From AWTP1-13 sp963827545 (GTDB lineage: Bacteria > Pseudomonadota > Alphaproteobacteria > Rhizobiales > Hyphomicrobiaceae), in the NCBI GenBank assembly GCA_963827545.1, contig CAWHBI010000039.1:21864-85863 (forward strand): a stretch of DNA of 64,000 nucleotides, given 5' to 3'. The position numbers and the translations under genes were made by a program. The notes below the pieces were generated by a model that made no database searches, was not told the DNA's origin, and worked only from the letters and a program-made list of their open reading frames with translations. Of this stretch, positions 18,122-26,131 are shown piece by piece (position 1 is the stretch's first letter; every line of letters begins with the position of its first letter).

Positions 18122-19245
18122 TGGCTGGGATCAGCATACGCGGCCTGTCGAAGAGCTATGGCGGGGGTGCGGCCATGGCCGCCGTCAGCGACCTAGCGCT
18201 CGACATTGCCGATGGCCAGTTCGTCACGCTGCTTGGGCCGAGCGGCTGCGGCAAGACCACGACGTTGCGGCTGATCGCCGGCTTCATCGCCCCCGACGCG
18301 GGTACCATCCATGCGGACGGCCGCCTCGTCTCGTCGAGGGAGCACGTTGTGCCGCCGGAAGAGCGCGGCATGGGCATGGTGTTTCAAAACTATGCCGTTT
18401 GGCCGCACAAGACAGTGTTCGAGAACGTCGTCTTCGGTCTGAAGCTGCGCGGCCTGGCTGCCAGCGAAGCGCGTGCCCGGGTCAAGGCGACGCTGGCGCT
18501 CGTCAATCTGACGGGGTTCGAAGACCGGCTTCCAAGCGAGCTGTCCGGCGGCCAGCAGCAGCGCGTCGCCCTGGCGCGCAGCCTCGTGGTCGAGCCCAAG
18601 ATCCTGCTGCTCGACGAGCCCTTGAGCAATCTCGATGCCAAGCTGCGCGAGCGCATGCGCGGTGAGCTGAAACAGCTGCAGCGCCGGACCGGGATCACCT
18701 TCGTCTACGTCACGCACGACCAGGCGGAGGCGCTGGCGCTATCCGACCGAATTGCCGTCATTCAGGGCGGCAGGCTGCAGCAGTTCGGCACGCCGCAGGA
18801 GGTCTACGCGCGGCCCGCCAGCCGCGTGGTTGCGGATTTCATGGGTCTGGTCAACCTGGTGCCGGCGACAGTGGAGGCTGCGGAAGGGAGCCGCGGCCGA
18901 CTGCGGATAGCGTCAGGCTGGATGATGGAAGTCGATATGCCGAACGCGACCACGCCGGGCCGGACCGTCGAGATCGCCATCAGGCCAGAAAACATCCGCC
19001 TCCAGCGGCCTCAGGGGGCGGAGGGGGCTGACCAGCGCGCGACGGTCACCGAGTTCACCTTCCTCGGGAGCATCATCGAGTATCATGTGGCGCTCGAGGA
19101 CGGCACGGTGCTGCGCGTGCAGACCCATCCCCTTGAGCAGTTCGCGATCGGCGATGGGGTAGCGGTGCGCATCGACGCCAGCCAATGCACCGTGTTCGAT
19201 GCGCCGGGGGCGCCAACGGCCACGACTTTGGGAGCAAACGCATGA
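18121..19245 (+). CDS. ABC transporter ATP-binding protein, FbpC/PotA type
   Basis: A 374-residue ATPase: Walker A 'GPSGCGKTTT', Q-loop 'FQNYAVWPHKTV', signature 'LSGGQQQRVALAR', Walker B 'ILLLDEPLSNLDA' and H-loop 'VTHDQAEA'. The C-terminal 120 residues form a TOBE domain (IAIRPENIRLQ), as in iron, spermidine and maltose importers. It overlaps the permease by one base and the following hydrolase by ATGA, so all are translated from one message. Confidence 0.95.
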   Translation: MAGISIRGLSKSYGGGAAMAAVSDLALDIADGQFVTLLGPSGCGKTTTLRLIAGFIAPDAGTIHADGRLVSSREHVVPPEERGMGMVFQNYAVWPHKTVFENVVFGLKLRGLAASEARARVKATLALVNLTGFEDRLPSELSGGQQQRVALARSLVVEPKILLLDEPLSNLDAKLRERMRGELKQLQRRTGITFVYVTHDQAEALALSDRIAVIQGGRLQQFGTPQEVYARPASRVVADFMGLVNLVPATVEAAEGSRGRLRIASGWMMEVDMPNATTPGRTVEIAIRPENIRLQRPQGAEGADQRATVTEFTFLGSIIEYHVALEDGTVLRVQTHPLEQFAIGDGVAVRIDASQCTVFDAPGAPTATTLGANA

Positions 19246-20168
19246 CGCATGACACGGATCGGGGCAGATCGATCGTCGGCCGGGAGCACTGGACCAACAA
19301 GGGCGACGTTCGCCTGTTTCTTTGGCAGAAGGCCGCCGCGGAGACGAGAGGCAAACAGGGCACCATCCTGTTCGTGCACGGCTCCTCGATGGCCTCGCAG
19401 CCGACCTTCGATCTGCAGGTGTCGGGTCGGCCTGACAGCTCGGTGATGGACTGGTTCGCTGCCCGCAACTTCGACACCTGGTGCGTCGACATGGAGGGCT
19501 ACGGGCGCTCCGACAAGAAGCGCAGCATCAATTTCGACATTGCCAACGGTGCCGACGATTTGGCCGCCGCATCGCAGTACATTCTCGACAAGGCCGGATC
19601 GGGGCCTCTTCTCGTCTACGGCATCTCATCGGGTGCCCTGCGCGCCGCCGTTTTTGCCGAGCGCCATCCGGAGCGTGTGAAGCGCCTGGCGCTCGACGCG
19701 TTCGTTTGGACCGGAGAGGGCAGCCCAACGCTGGCCGAGCGCAAGAAGAAGCTTTCCGAGTTTCAGGCCAAGAATCGGCGCCCGATCGACAAGGCGTTCG
19801 TCTACAGCATCTTCAACCGCGATCACCCCGGCACGGCCGAGGACAAGGTGATCGAAGCCTTCGCCAACGCCATCCTGGCGCTCGACAACTCGGTGCCGAC
19901 CGGCACGTACGTGGACATGTGCTCCAGGCTGCCGCTGGTCGACCCCGCCAAGATCGTGGTGCCGACCATCCTCATGCGTGGCCAGTGGGATGGCATCGCC
20001 AGCGTCGATGACCTTGTCGCCTTCTTCAACCGCCTGCCCAACCCCGACAAGCAGTTCGCCGTGATGCCAGGCATCTCGCACGCATCGTTCCAGCAGAAGA
20101 ACTACCTGCTGGTCTATCACATCCTCTGGAGCTTCTTTTCGCAGCCCGATCCCCTCTACCGCGGGTAG
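19242..20168 (+). CDS. Alpha/beta hydrolase encoded inside the ABC operon
   Basis: A 308-residue alpha/beta-fold hydrolase. Features seen: oxyanion region 'LFVHGSSMASQ', nucleophile elbow 'GISSGALRAA' (the second Ser of GISSG is the likely nucleophile), an acid in 'RGQWDGI' and the histidine in 'GISHASFQ'. No signal peptide is visible, so it should be cytoplasmic. The ATG (19242) lies in the stop of the ATPase gene, and the binding-protein gene follows 24 bp after its stop. Its place between importer subunits suggests that it hydrolyses the imported compound, an ester or amide. Confidence 0.87.
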   Translation: MTHDTDRGRSIVGREHWTNKGDVRLFLWQKAAAETRGKQGTILFVHGSSMASQPTFDLQVSGRPDSSVMDWFAARNFDTWCVDMEGYGRSDKKRSINFDIANGADDLAAASQYILDKAGSGPLLVYGISSGALRAAVFAERHPERVKRLALDAFVWTGEGSPTLAERKKKLSEFQAKNRRPIDKAFVYSIFNRDHPGTAEDKVIEAFANAILALDNSVPTGTYVDMCSRLPLVDPAKIVVPTILMRGQWDGIASVDDLVAFFNRLPNPDKQFAVMPGISHASFQQKNYLLVYHILWSFFSQPDPLYRG

Positions 20169-20192
20169 CACCCGCAACCGTTGGAGGTCACG

Positions 20193-21434
20193 ATGAGACG
20201 CCTCTTGCGCACGCTGGCCACAGCGCCCCGCTTCCATGGAACGCCGACCGTGGGTCAGGCGCGAACCGACTCCCCTCCCCCTTGCGGGGAGGGGTTGGGG
20301 GTGGGGGTAACACTCAAGGGGACGCTTTCCCCTGTGTCTTCACCCCACCCGGCTCGGCACGCCAAGAGCGCGCCTCGCCACCCTCCCCGTCAAGGGGAGG
20401 GTAATTGGGTTGCGCGCTTGGGAAGGCGCGCGCTTCATCCATACCGGGTGCTGACGCTCGCGCTCCTTTTGGGGCCTGCTACGTCCTTGGCATCCGAGGT
20501 CGACCTGGCGGCAGCCAAGAAGGAAGGCCAGGTCGTCTGGTACACGTCGACGCCGATCGAGACGGCACAGAAGATCGCCAAGCTGTTCGAGACCGAAACG
20601 GCCATCAAGGTGGAGATGTTCCGCTCGGGCGGCTCGGCGATCCTGCGGCGTTTCCTGCAGGAGAGCCAAGCGGGGCGGACGGCGGTCGACGTGATGACGA
20701 CATCCGATCCCGCGGCTACGGCCTCGCTGGCGCGAAAGGGCACGTTTGTCGCCTTCAAGCCCAAGAACTTCGACAAGATCGTCGAGGAGGGCAGGGACAA
20801 GGACGGCCATTTCGTGGCGCAGCGGCTCAACCTGATGACCATCTACGCGCGCTCCGACAAGCTGCCCGCCGCCGACCTGCCCAAGACCTGGGGCGACCTG
20901 CATGACGCCAAGTACAAGGGCAAGCTGGTCATGACCGATCCCTCGTTCACGGCCCTCCAGTTGACTGTGATCGGGATGATGTCCAAGAACCTCGGCTGGG
21001 AGTTCTACGAGAAGCTGCGCAAGAACGACATCATGGTCGTTCAGGGCAACCAGCAGGTCTCCGACAACATCAAGCGCGGCGAGCGGCTGGTCGCCGTCGG
21101 GGCGCTCGACAGCTACGCCGCCGACGACCGCAAGGCAGGCCATCCCATCGTCACCATCCTGCCGGCCGATGGCACCTTCGTCATCCCATCGCCCACCGCC
21201 GTCATCAAGGGGTCGCCCAACCCGAACGCCGCCAAGCTGTTCGCCGAGTTCATGATCGGCGATGGCGTCCAGCGGCTTTTTCCCGAGGATGGCGGGTACG
21301 CGGCGCGCAAGGACATTCCGCCGCCGGCGGACGGAGTGGCCCTCGATAAGATCAAAGTCCTCCCGGTCGACTACGACTACATCGAGAAGGAGGCGGCCCG
21401 CATCAAGAAGCGGTTCAACGAGGTCTTCCAGTAA
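20193..21434 (+). CDS. Ferric-type ABC substrate-binding protein with a repeat inserted before the signal core
   Basis: From about residue 98 onward this is a normal FbpA/AfuA-like binding protein ('AAKKEGQVVWYTSTP', 'DVMTTSD', 'VMTDPSFTALQ', 'RIKKRFNEVFQ'). The start ATG (20193) has a GGAGGT site, and the first residues MRRLLRTLA look like a signal n-region. The hydrophobic core, VLTLALLLGPATSLAS, comes only after some 75 residues of proline- and glycine-rich sequence encoded by a palindromic repeat (20268-20412). Total length, 413 residues, exceeds the usual 330-340 by that amount. Export may still occur if translation begins internally or if the core is used as it stands. Last gene of the importer operon. 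Confidence 0.88.
   Translation: MRRLLRTLATAPRFHGTPTVGQARTDSPPPCGEGLGVGVTLKGTLSPVSSPHPARHAKSAPRHPPRQGEGNWVARLGRRALHPYRVLTLALLLGPATSLASEVDLAAAKKEGQVVWYTSTPIETAQKIAKLFETETAIKVEMFRSGGSAILRRFLQESQAGRTAVDVMTTSDPAATASLARKGTFVAFKPKNFDKIVEEGRDKDGHFVAQRLNLMTIYARSDKLPAADLPKTWGDLHDAKYKGKLVMTDPSFTALQLTVIGMMSKNLGWEFYEKLRKNDIMVVQGNQQVSDNIKRGERLVAVGALDSYAADDRKAGHPIVTILPADGTFVIPSPTAVIKGSPNPNAAKLFAEFMIGDGVQRLFPEDGGYAARKDIPPPADGVALDKIKVLPVDYDYIEKEAARIKKRFNEVFQ
20268..20412. repeat. In-frame palindromic repeat inside the binding-protein gene
   Basis: Two hairpins bound the segment: CTCCCCTCCCCCTTGCGGGG with its GGGGAGGGG partner near 20270-20296, and CCCTCCCCGTCAAGGGGAGGG at about 20381-20402 (quoted in parts below 21 bases each: CCCTCCCC, GTCAA, GGGGAGGG). 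This 'CCCTCCCC...GGGGAGGG' form is a known kind of dispersed palindrome in alphaproteobacteria. Its length keeps the reading frame open. Confidence 0.7.
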
Positions 21435-21440
21435 GCCTGG

Positions 21441-22073
21441 TCACGCACCAAACGCGATGCTCGCCAGGCGGTGGAGCGATTGCTCGCAGTACTCCGGCTC
21501 GGCGCCGTCGCGCGCTGGCAGGCTCATGCGATTGTGCCAGAACACCGGCATCCCGACATTGTGAGCGCCGGGCACATCTGCGGCGGAGCCGGCAACGAAC
21601 AACGTCCGCTCGGGCCTGGTTCCGAGCGCTCGCAAGGCGGTTCGATAGGGCTCGGGCCGTGGCTTGTAGAAGCCGGCGCTCTCGGCCGTGATCACGACCT
21701 TGAAGAGGTCCCCAACGCGTTCTGCTGCGATACGCCCGAGCCGCTCGGAGCAATTGGTGACAACGGCGAGCGGTAGGCGATCGGCGAGGGTGGCAAGGAC
21801 GCCAGGCGCCTCGGGCCACGGCTCGATCTCACTCCATCGGCTTTCAAGGCGCTCCGCCAGGGAGCCCGGCAAGCCCACGTCGACGGCTGCTTCGCGGACG
21901 AGCGCTCCATAGGGCCGGTAGGCGCCGCACCCGTAGGTGATCTCGAGATAGCGCTGGCGCCACCTGCGGCCGTCCGCGGACGAGCCGGCAACCCTGTTCC
22001 ACAAGGTCCAGGAATCGAGGAGCGCGGTCAGCAGGTCGAACACGACCGCGTCGTATCTGGATGTGCTTGTCAC
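21441..22073 (-). CDS. HAD-family hydrolase, haloacid-dehalogenase-like
   Basis: A roughly 210-residue HAD phosphatase/dehalogenase fold. Motif I is 'VVFDLLTALLDSW' (nucleophile Asp of FDLL), motif II is 'LAVVTNCSE', and the lysine of motif III is in 'GFYKPRPEPY'. The acidic motif IV appears to be reduced to 'FVAGSAADVPGAHNVGM'. I chose GTG 22073 because the family begins a few residues before motif I; an ATG at 22163 would add 30 residues. It converges with the importer operon (7 bp between stops) and diverges from the gene at 22262. Substrate unknown. Confidence 0.78.
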   Translation of the reverse strand: MTSTSRYDAVVFDLLTALLDSWTLWNRVAGSSADGRRWRQRYLEITYGCGAYRPYGALVREAAVDVGLPGSLAERLESRWSEIEPWPEAPGVLATLADRLPLAVVTNCSERLGRIAAERVGDLFKVVITAESAGFYKPRPEPYRTALRALGTRPERTLFVAGSAADVPGAHNVGMPVFWHNRMSLPARDGAEPEYCEQSLHRLASIAFGA

Positions 22074-22261
22074 GGGTTCCACGCGCTGCCCGCTCTTGCA
22101 AATCGCTTGCGCATCGATGCTCCTCACTATCACCCGCGCCCGAACCTGGGGCGGTTTGGCCACAGTGCTGGAGGATCATGCCGACGCACAGGTTCGGACA
22201 GCCGGTTCGAGCAATTATACCTTCTCTACGCAACGATTCGTCACAAGGCGGTTCCAGCAGG

Positions 22262-23017
22262 ATGATCAGGCGGCTGTCTTCGGCAACACCGGCTACTCTT
22301 GCCGTCCTCCTGGCAGCCGGAACCACAGCCGCGTCGGCGCAGAACATCGCCGAGCCCGAGGTGGTCAAGGGCCAGACCAAGCTCGAGACCTTTCACCAGT
22401 TTCAGTCGGGCTTCAACGGCGGTGTGGCCGGTGACACGCGCGAGTTCCACAGCCTCAACTACACCCACGGGCTGACGGACTTCTGGCAGATCAAGGCCTT
22501 CCTCGGGCTGGAACGGCCGGATTCCGACAACTACGAAGCCACGGTGATGGTGTGGGAGAACACCTTCGAGATCCTCAACGCCAAGAAGGCGGGCGGTATC
22601 GGTTATTCATGGTTCACAGGCATCGCGGTAGGGCTGGACGGCGAGCAGACAAACGCCGTGGTGCTGGGGCCAATCGTGCGCATCGGTGCCGGACCCACCT
22701 CGCTGGTCCTCAATCCATTTCTGGAGCAGACCTTCGGAAAGAACCGCGAAGAGGGCATCGGCTTCCTCTATGGCTGGCAGCTCAAGCACCAGCTGCGCAC
22801 GGGGCTCTGGCTCGGGATCGAGGGTTTCGGCAACATTCCCGATATCGCGGGGGAGGGCGGGCCGGAAAGGCACAGGATCGGGCCGCTCCTCACATACGAG
22901 ATCGAGATAGGGGACAAGCGCACGCTGACCTTCGAGACTGGCGTGCTGTTCGGCCTCACCGACGCGACGCCGGACACCGCGGTGAAAGCGCAGATTACAT
23001 ACACCTTCGGTGGATGA
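22262..23017 (+). CDS. Exported, probably outer-membrane beta-barrel protein
   Basis: A 251-residue protein with a clear signal peptide (MIRRLSSATPATLAVLLAAG, cleavage near ASA-Q). The mature chain is rich in alternating hydrophobic and polar residues with aromatic caps (SLNYTHGLTDFWQIKAFLGL; LTFETGVLFGL) and ends in 'AQITYTFGG', as in outer-membrane barrels closed by an aromatic near the C terminus. The ATG at 22262 was chosen because the signal peptide begins there; earlier frame sequence is basic and unlike a leader. No family name is certain. Confidence 0.75.
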   Translation: MIRRLSSATPATLAVLLAAGTTAASAQNIAEPEVVKGQTKLETFHQFQSGFNGGVAGDTREFHSLNYTHGLTDFWQIKAFLGLERPDSDNYEATVMVWENTFEILNAKKAGGIGYSWFTGIAVGLDGEQTNAVVLGPIVRIGAGPTSLVLNPFLEQTFGKNREEGIGFLYGWQLKHQLRTGLWLGIEGFGNIPDIAGEGGPERHRIGPLLTYEIEIGDKRTLTFETGVLFGLTDATPDTAVKAQITYTFGG

Positions 23018-23102
23018 TGCGCGTTGCGCAGGCAGCTTGGGCCCACGCCGGAATAGGAAAGTCCTCGCCCCCTTCCGCATAGCCAAGCCGCAACAATGCC
23101 GC

Positions 23103-23582
23103 CTAGGCCGGCTCCTCGCTGCCCTGCAGCTTGGCCAGCAGCCGCGCCAGCTCGCGCTGCTCGGCCTTCGAGAGACGCGCTGCCACATTCTCCTCAAACG
23201 CCCGGATCTTCTCGCGCGCGGCCAGAAACGTCGATTCCTCGCCCTCTTCGAAGAAGAGCGCATGGCAGCGCCGGTCGCTTGGAAGCACCTCGCGCCTGAT
23301 GAGACCGCGCTTCTCCAGGCGGAAGATCACCGGGCTCATGGTCGACTTGTCGACGCCGAATGCCGCGGCTAGTGCCACCTGCGTGATGCCGGGATTGGCC
23401 CGGATCAGCGTCAGCACGCCGAACGATCCTGGCGTGAAATCGAAGTCCTTCAGGGTGGCCTCGAACTCGGAGAATATCCGCGCCTGGGTGCGACGGACCT
23501 GATAGCCGACATAGGTCGGCAGCTCGTCGAAATCGATCTGCCGTTCGCCCGCGTCGATGGCTGCCTGGCGCCTCAAAGCCAT
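23103..23582 (-). CDS. MarR-family transcriptional regulator
   Basis: A 159-residue winged-helix regulator. The MarR DNA-binding core is visible: 'GSFGVLTLIRANPGITQVAL' followed by 'FGVDKSTMSPVIFRLEKRGL' and the wing 'RREVLPSDRRCHALFF'. The start ATG (23582) has an AGAGAAGAGAG-type site upstream. It is divergent from the indolepyruvate oxidoreductase gene across 322 bp and is the obvious candidate to control that operon; MarR proteins near TPP-dependent oxidoreductases commonly respond to aromatic acids or their CoA esters. Confidence 0.88.
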   Translation of the reverse strand: MALRRQAAIDAGERQIDFDELPTYVGYQVRRTQARIFSEFEATLKDFDFTPGSFGVLTLIRANPGITQVALAAAFGVDKSTMSPVIFRLEKRGLIRREVLPSDRRCHALFFEEGEESTFLAAREKIRAFEENVAARLSKAEQRELARLLAKLQGSEEPA

Positions 23583-23904
23583 GCTCGCTCTCTTCTCTTT
23601 CCGTTGGGATCCTTCATGTAGGACTGGGCGCTCTTGCCGCCTGCTGCAACGCACGGTGCCCGGCTGGCAGGCCGGCCCGACACGCGTAGCTGATAAGGCA
23701 AGGCGGACACTTCATGGCGTGGCAACCCATGGGGGGCTATACTCTTGTAGAAGGGGCTTGCACTTGGCTCACCCCTCCCGCAAAAAAGCTTAATACCCAA
23801 ACTGTTTCGTCCCGCAACAGTTAGGACACGGCGCGGGTCGCGTCAAACCCGTCAACCGGCTCAGTGGGCGCGCGCGGCGGCCGACAACAAAGGTCTCGAG
23901 GCGC
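23583..23904. other. Intergenic region between marR and the oxidoreductase operon
   Basis: A 322-bp divergent gap that must contain both promoters and the likely MarR operator. I see an A-rich stretch (CAAAAAAGCTTAATACCC, near 23782-23800) suited to a promoter for the rightward gene, but no perfect operator palindrome. No gene is evident in it. Confidence 0.4.
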
Positions 23905-26127
23905 ATGGCGTTGGAGGTCTCGTTCCACAAGGAAATTGCCAGCCTGCGGCTGGGCGACGGCCAGGAATTCCGTGGTGAAGGCATCCTCGCGGTCACCAAG
24001 GCGCTGCTGCAGTCCGGCGTCGCCTATGTGGGCGGCTACCAGGGCGCGCCGGTCAGCCACCTGCTCGATGTGCTTCTCCAGGCAGAAGACCTGCTAAGCG
24101 AGCTCGGCGTGCACCTGCAGACCTGCACCAACGAGGCCGCCGCGGCGGCGATGCTGGGCGCTTCCATCCACTATCCCGTACGCGGGGCTGTAACCTGGAA
24201 GTCCATTGTCGGCACCAACGTCGCCGCCGATGCGCTCTCCAACCTCTCCTCCGCCGGCGTCACCGGTGGCGCCCTGATCGTGGTCGGCGAGGACTACGGC
24301 GAGGGAGCGAGCGTGATCCAGGAGCGCACGCACGCGTTTGCGCTCAAGTCATCGCTGTGGCTGCTGGACCCGCGCCCCGAGCTTCCCACCATCGTTAAGA
24401 TGGTGGAGAAGGGCTTCGAGCTGTCGGAGGCCTCCAACACGCCCGTGATCCTCGAATTGCGCGTGCGCGCCTGCCACGTGTTCGGTTCTTTCATGGCGCG
24501 CAGCAATGCGGCCGCGCAAGTATCCGCCTCGCGCCGGTTGACCCACCCGGCCACGTTCAACTATGAGCGCCTGAGCCATCCGCCAGCGACATTCCGCCAG
24601 GAAGTGGACAAGGTGGAGCGGCGGCTGCCGGCGGCGCAGAAGTTCATCGTCGAGCACAAGCTCAACGAGACTTTGGGACCTGCCGACGGTGAGCTCGGCA
24701 TCATCGTGCAGGGCGGGCTTTTCAACGTGCTCAACGGCCGGCTGGCCATGGCCGGCCTTTCAGATGGTCACGGCAACGTGGCCCTGCCGACGCACGTTCT
24801 CAACGTCACGCACCCTCTGGTGCCCCAGGAGATAGCGCGCTTCTGTGCCGGCAGGCACGCGGTGCTGGTGATGGAGGAGGGCTCGCCGGACTTCCTCGAG
24901 CAAGCCATCGGGCAGATCCTGCGCAAGGCCGACATCAACTCCAAGCTGCATGGGAAGGACGTACTGGCGACGGTCGGCGAGTATACACCGCTGGTCGTGG
25001 CGAAGGGCTTGTCCTCTTTTCTTGGGCTCTACGGGCGGCGCGCCGAAGCGCTCGAAGCTTGGCTGGCGGAAGTCGACGCGCACCGTGCCGCGGTCGCAAA
25101 AGCGCTCGCGCCGCTGCCGCCGCGGCCGCCCAACTTCTGCACGGGCTGCCCGGAGCGGCCTGTGTTCTCGGCCATGAAGCTCCTGAAGCGCGACATCGGG
25201 CCCGTTCACGTCGCCGCCGACATCGGCTGCCATGCCTTCGCGACTTTCCCGCCGTTCTCGCAGGGTCATTCGATCCTGGGGTATGGCATGTCGCTGGCCT
25301 CGGCCGCAGCCGTGTCCGGCACGCAGGCGCGCCGACCGATCAGCGTCATGGGCGACGGCGGCTTCTGGCACAACGGCCTGCTGACGGGCGTCGCGGGCGC
25401 CGCTTTCAACAAGGACGACTCGGTCCTTGTAATCATGAACAACGGCTACGCCAGCGCCACGGGTCACCAGGACATTCCTTCCAGCGCCCCAAACGAGGAA
25501 GGCCGCGGCAAGGGCATCGAAATCGAGGCTACGCTTAGGAGCCTGGGGCTGACCTGGGTCAAGCGCGTACGCACTTACGGCGTGGCGAGCGTGCTGAAGA
25601 CCCTGAAGGAGGCCATGGCGGCGCCAGGCAAGGGCCTCAAAGTCATCATTGCCGACGGCGAGTGCCAGCTCGCGCGCCAGCGGCGCCTGCGCCCGGTCAT
25701 GGCCAAGGCGGTGGCGGCCGGCGAGCGGGTGGTGCGCACGCGCTTCTGGGTGGACCCCGAGGTGTGCACGGGCGACCATTCCTGCATGCGCATGTCGGGC
25801 TGTCCCTCGCTCACGATCAAGCCGAGCGAGGATCCGCTGCGCACCGATCCGGTCGCCCACGTCAACAACGACTGCGTCGGCTGCGGGCTGTGTGGCGAGG
25901 TCGCGCACGCCGCGCAACTTTGCCCGTCGTTCGCCCAGATCGACATCATCCAGAACCCGAGCATATGGGACCGCCTGCGCATGAGGCTCTCACGCGCGCT
26001 CATCCGGTTGTTCGGCGGGGGCACGGCAGCCATGACGCCGACTAGGGGCTCAGACCCCTCGCCAGTTGCGTCGCATCGGATCGCCAACGTCGAGGCGAGG
26101 GGTCTGACCCCCTCTGCGGCCGAGTGA
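23905..26127 (+). CDS. Indolepyruvate ferredoxin oxidoreductase, alpha-type subunit
   Basis: A 740-residue 2-oxoacid:ferredoxin oxidoreductase subunit. The order is: pyrimidine-binding domain at the N terminus (LLQSGVAYVGGYQGAPVSHL; 'TCTNEAAAAAMLGAS'), then a TPP-binding domain with 'MGDGGFWHNGL' and 'MNNGYASATGHQ', then a C-terminal double iron-sulfur domain with 'CTGDHSCMRMSGCP' and 'CVGCGLCGEVAHAAQLC'. Such enzymes oxidatively decarboxylate arylpyruvates to acyl-CoA with ferredoxin. The last 30 residues are encoded by a palindromic repeat and do not belong to the family. It is followed after 4 bp by the beta-type gene. Confidence 0.92.
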   Translation: MALEVSFHKEIASLRLGDGQEFRGEGILAVTKALLQSGVAYVGGYQGAPVSHLLDVLLQAEDLLSELGVHLQTCTNEAAAAAMLGASIHYPVRGAVTWKSIVGTNVAADALSNLSSAGVTGGALIVVGEDYGEGASVIQERTHAFALKSSLWLLDPRPELPTIVKMVEKGFELSEASNTPVILELRVRACHVFGSFMARSNAAAQVSASRRLTHPATFNYERLSHPPATFRQEVDKVERRLPAAQKFIVEHKLNETLGPADGELGIIVQGGLFNVLNGRLAMAGLSDGHGNVALPTHVLNVTHPLVPQEIARFCAGRHAVLVMEEGSPDFLEQAIGQILRKADINSKLHGKDVLATVGEYTPLVVAKGLSSFLGLYGRRAEALEAWLAEVDAHRAAVAKALAPLPPRPPNFCTGCPERPVFSAMKLLKRDIGPVHVAADIGCHAFATFPPFSQGHSILGYGMSLASAAAVSGTQARRPISVMGDGGFWHNGLLTGVAGAAFNKDDSVLVIMNNGYASATGHQDIPSSAPNEEGRGKGIEIEATLRSLGLTWVKRVRTYGVASVLKTLKEAMAAPGKGLKVIIADGECQLARQRRLRPVMAKAVAAGERVVRTRFWVDPEVCTGDHSCMRMSGCPSLTIKPSEDPLRTDPVAHVNNDCVGCGLCGEVAHAAQLCPSFAQIDIIQNPSIWDRLRMRLSRALIRLFGGGTAAMTPTRGSDPSPVASHRIANVEARGLTPSAAE
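26045..26111. repeat. Inverted repeat encoding the C-terminal end of the oxidoreductase alpha subunit
   Basis: GGGGCTCAGACCCCTCGCC (26045-26063) is matched by the reverse complement of GGCGAGGGGTCTGACCCC (26094-26111) with one extra base. The pair encloses 30 bp. It lies inside the reading frame and supplies 'TRGSDPSPVASHRIA...RGLTPSAAE'. It differs in sequence from the CCCTCTCCCC family described at 26790. Confidence 0.7.
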
Positions 26128-26131
26128 GCCG

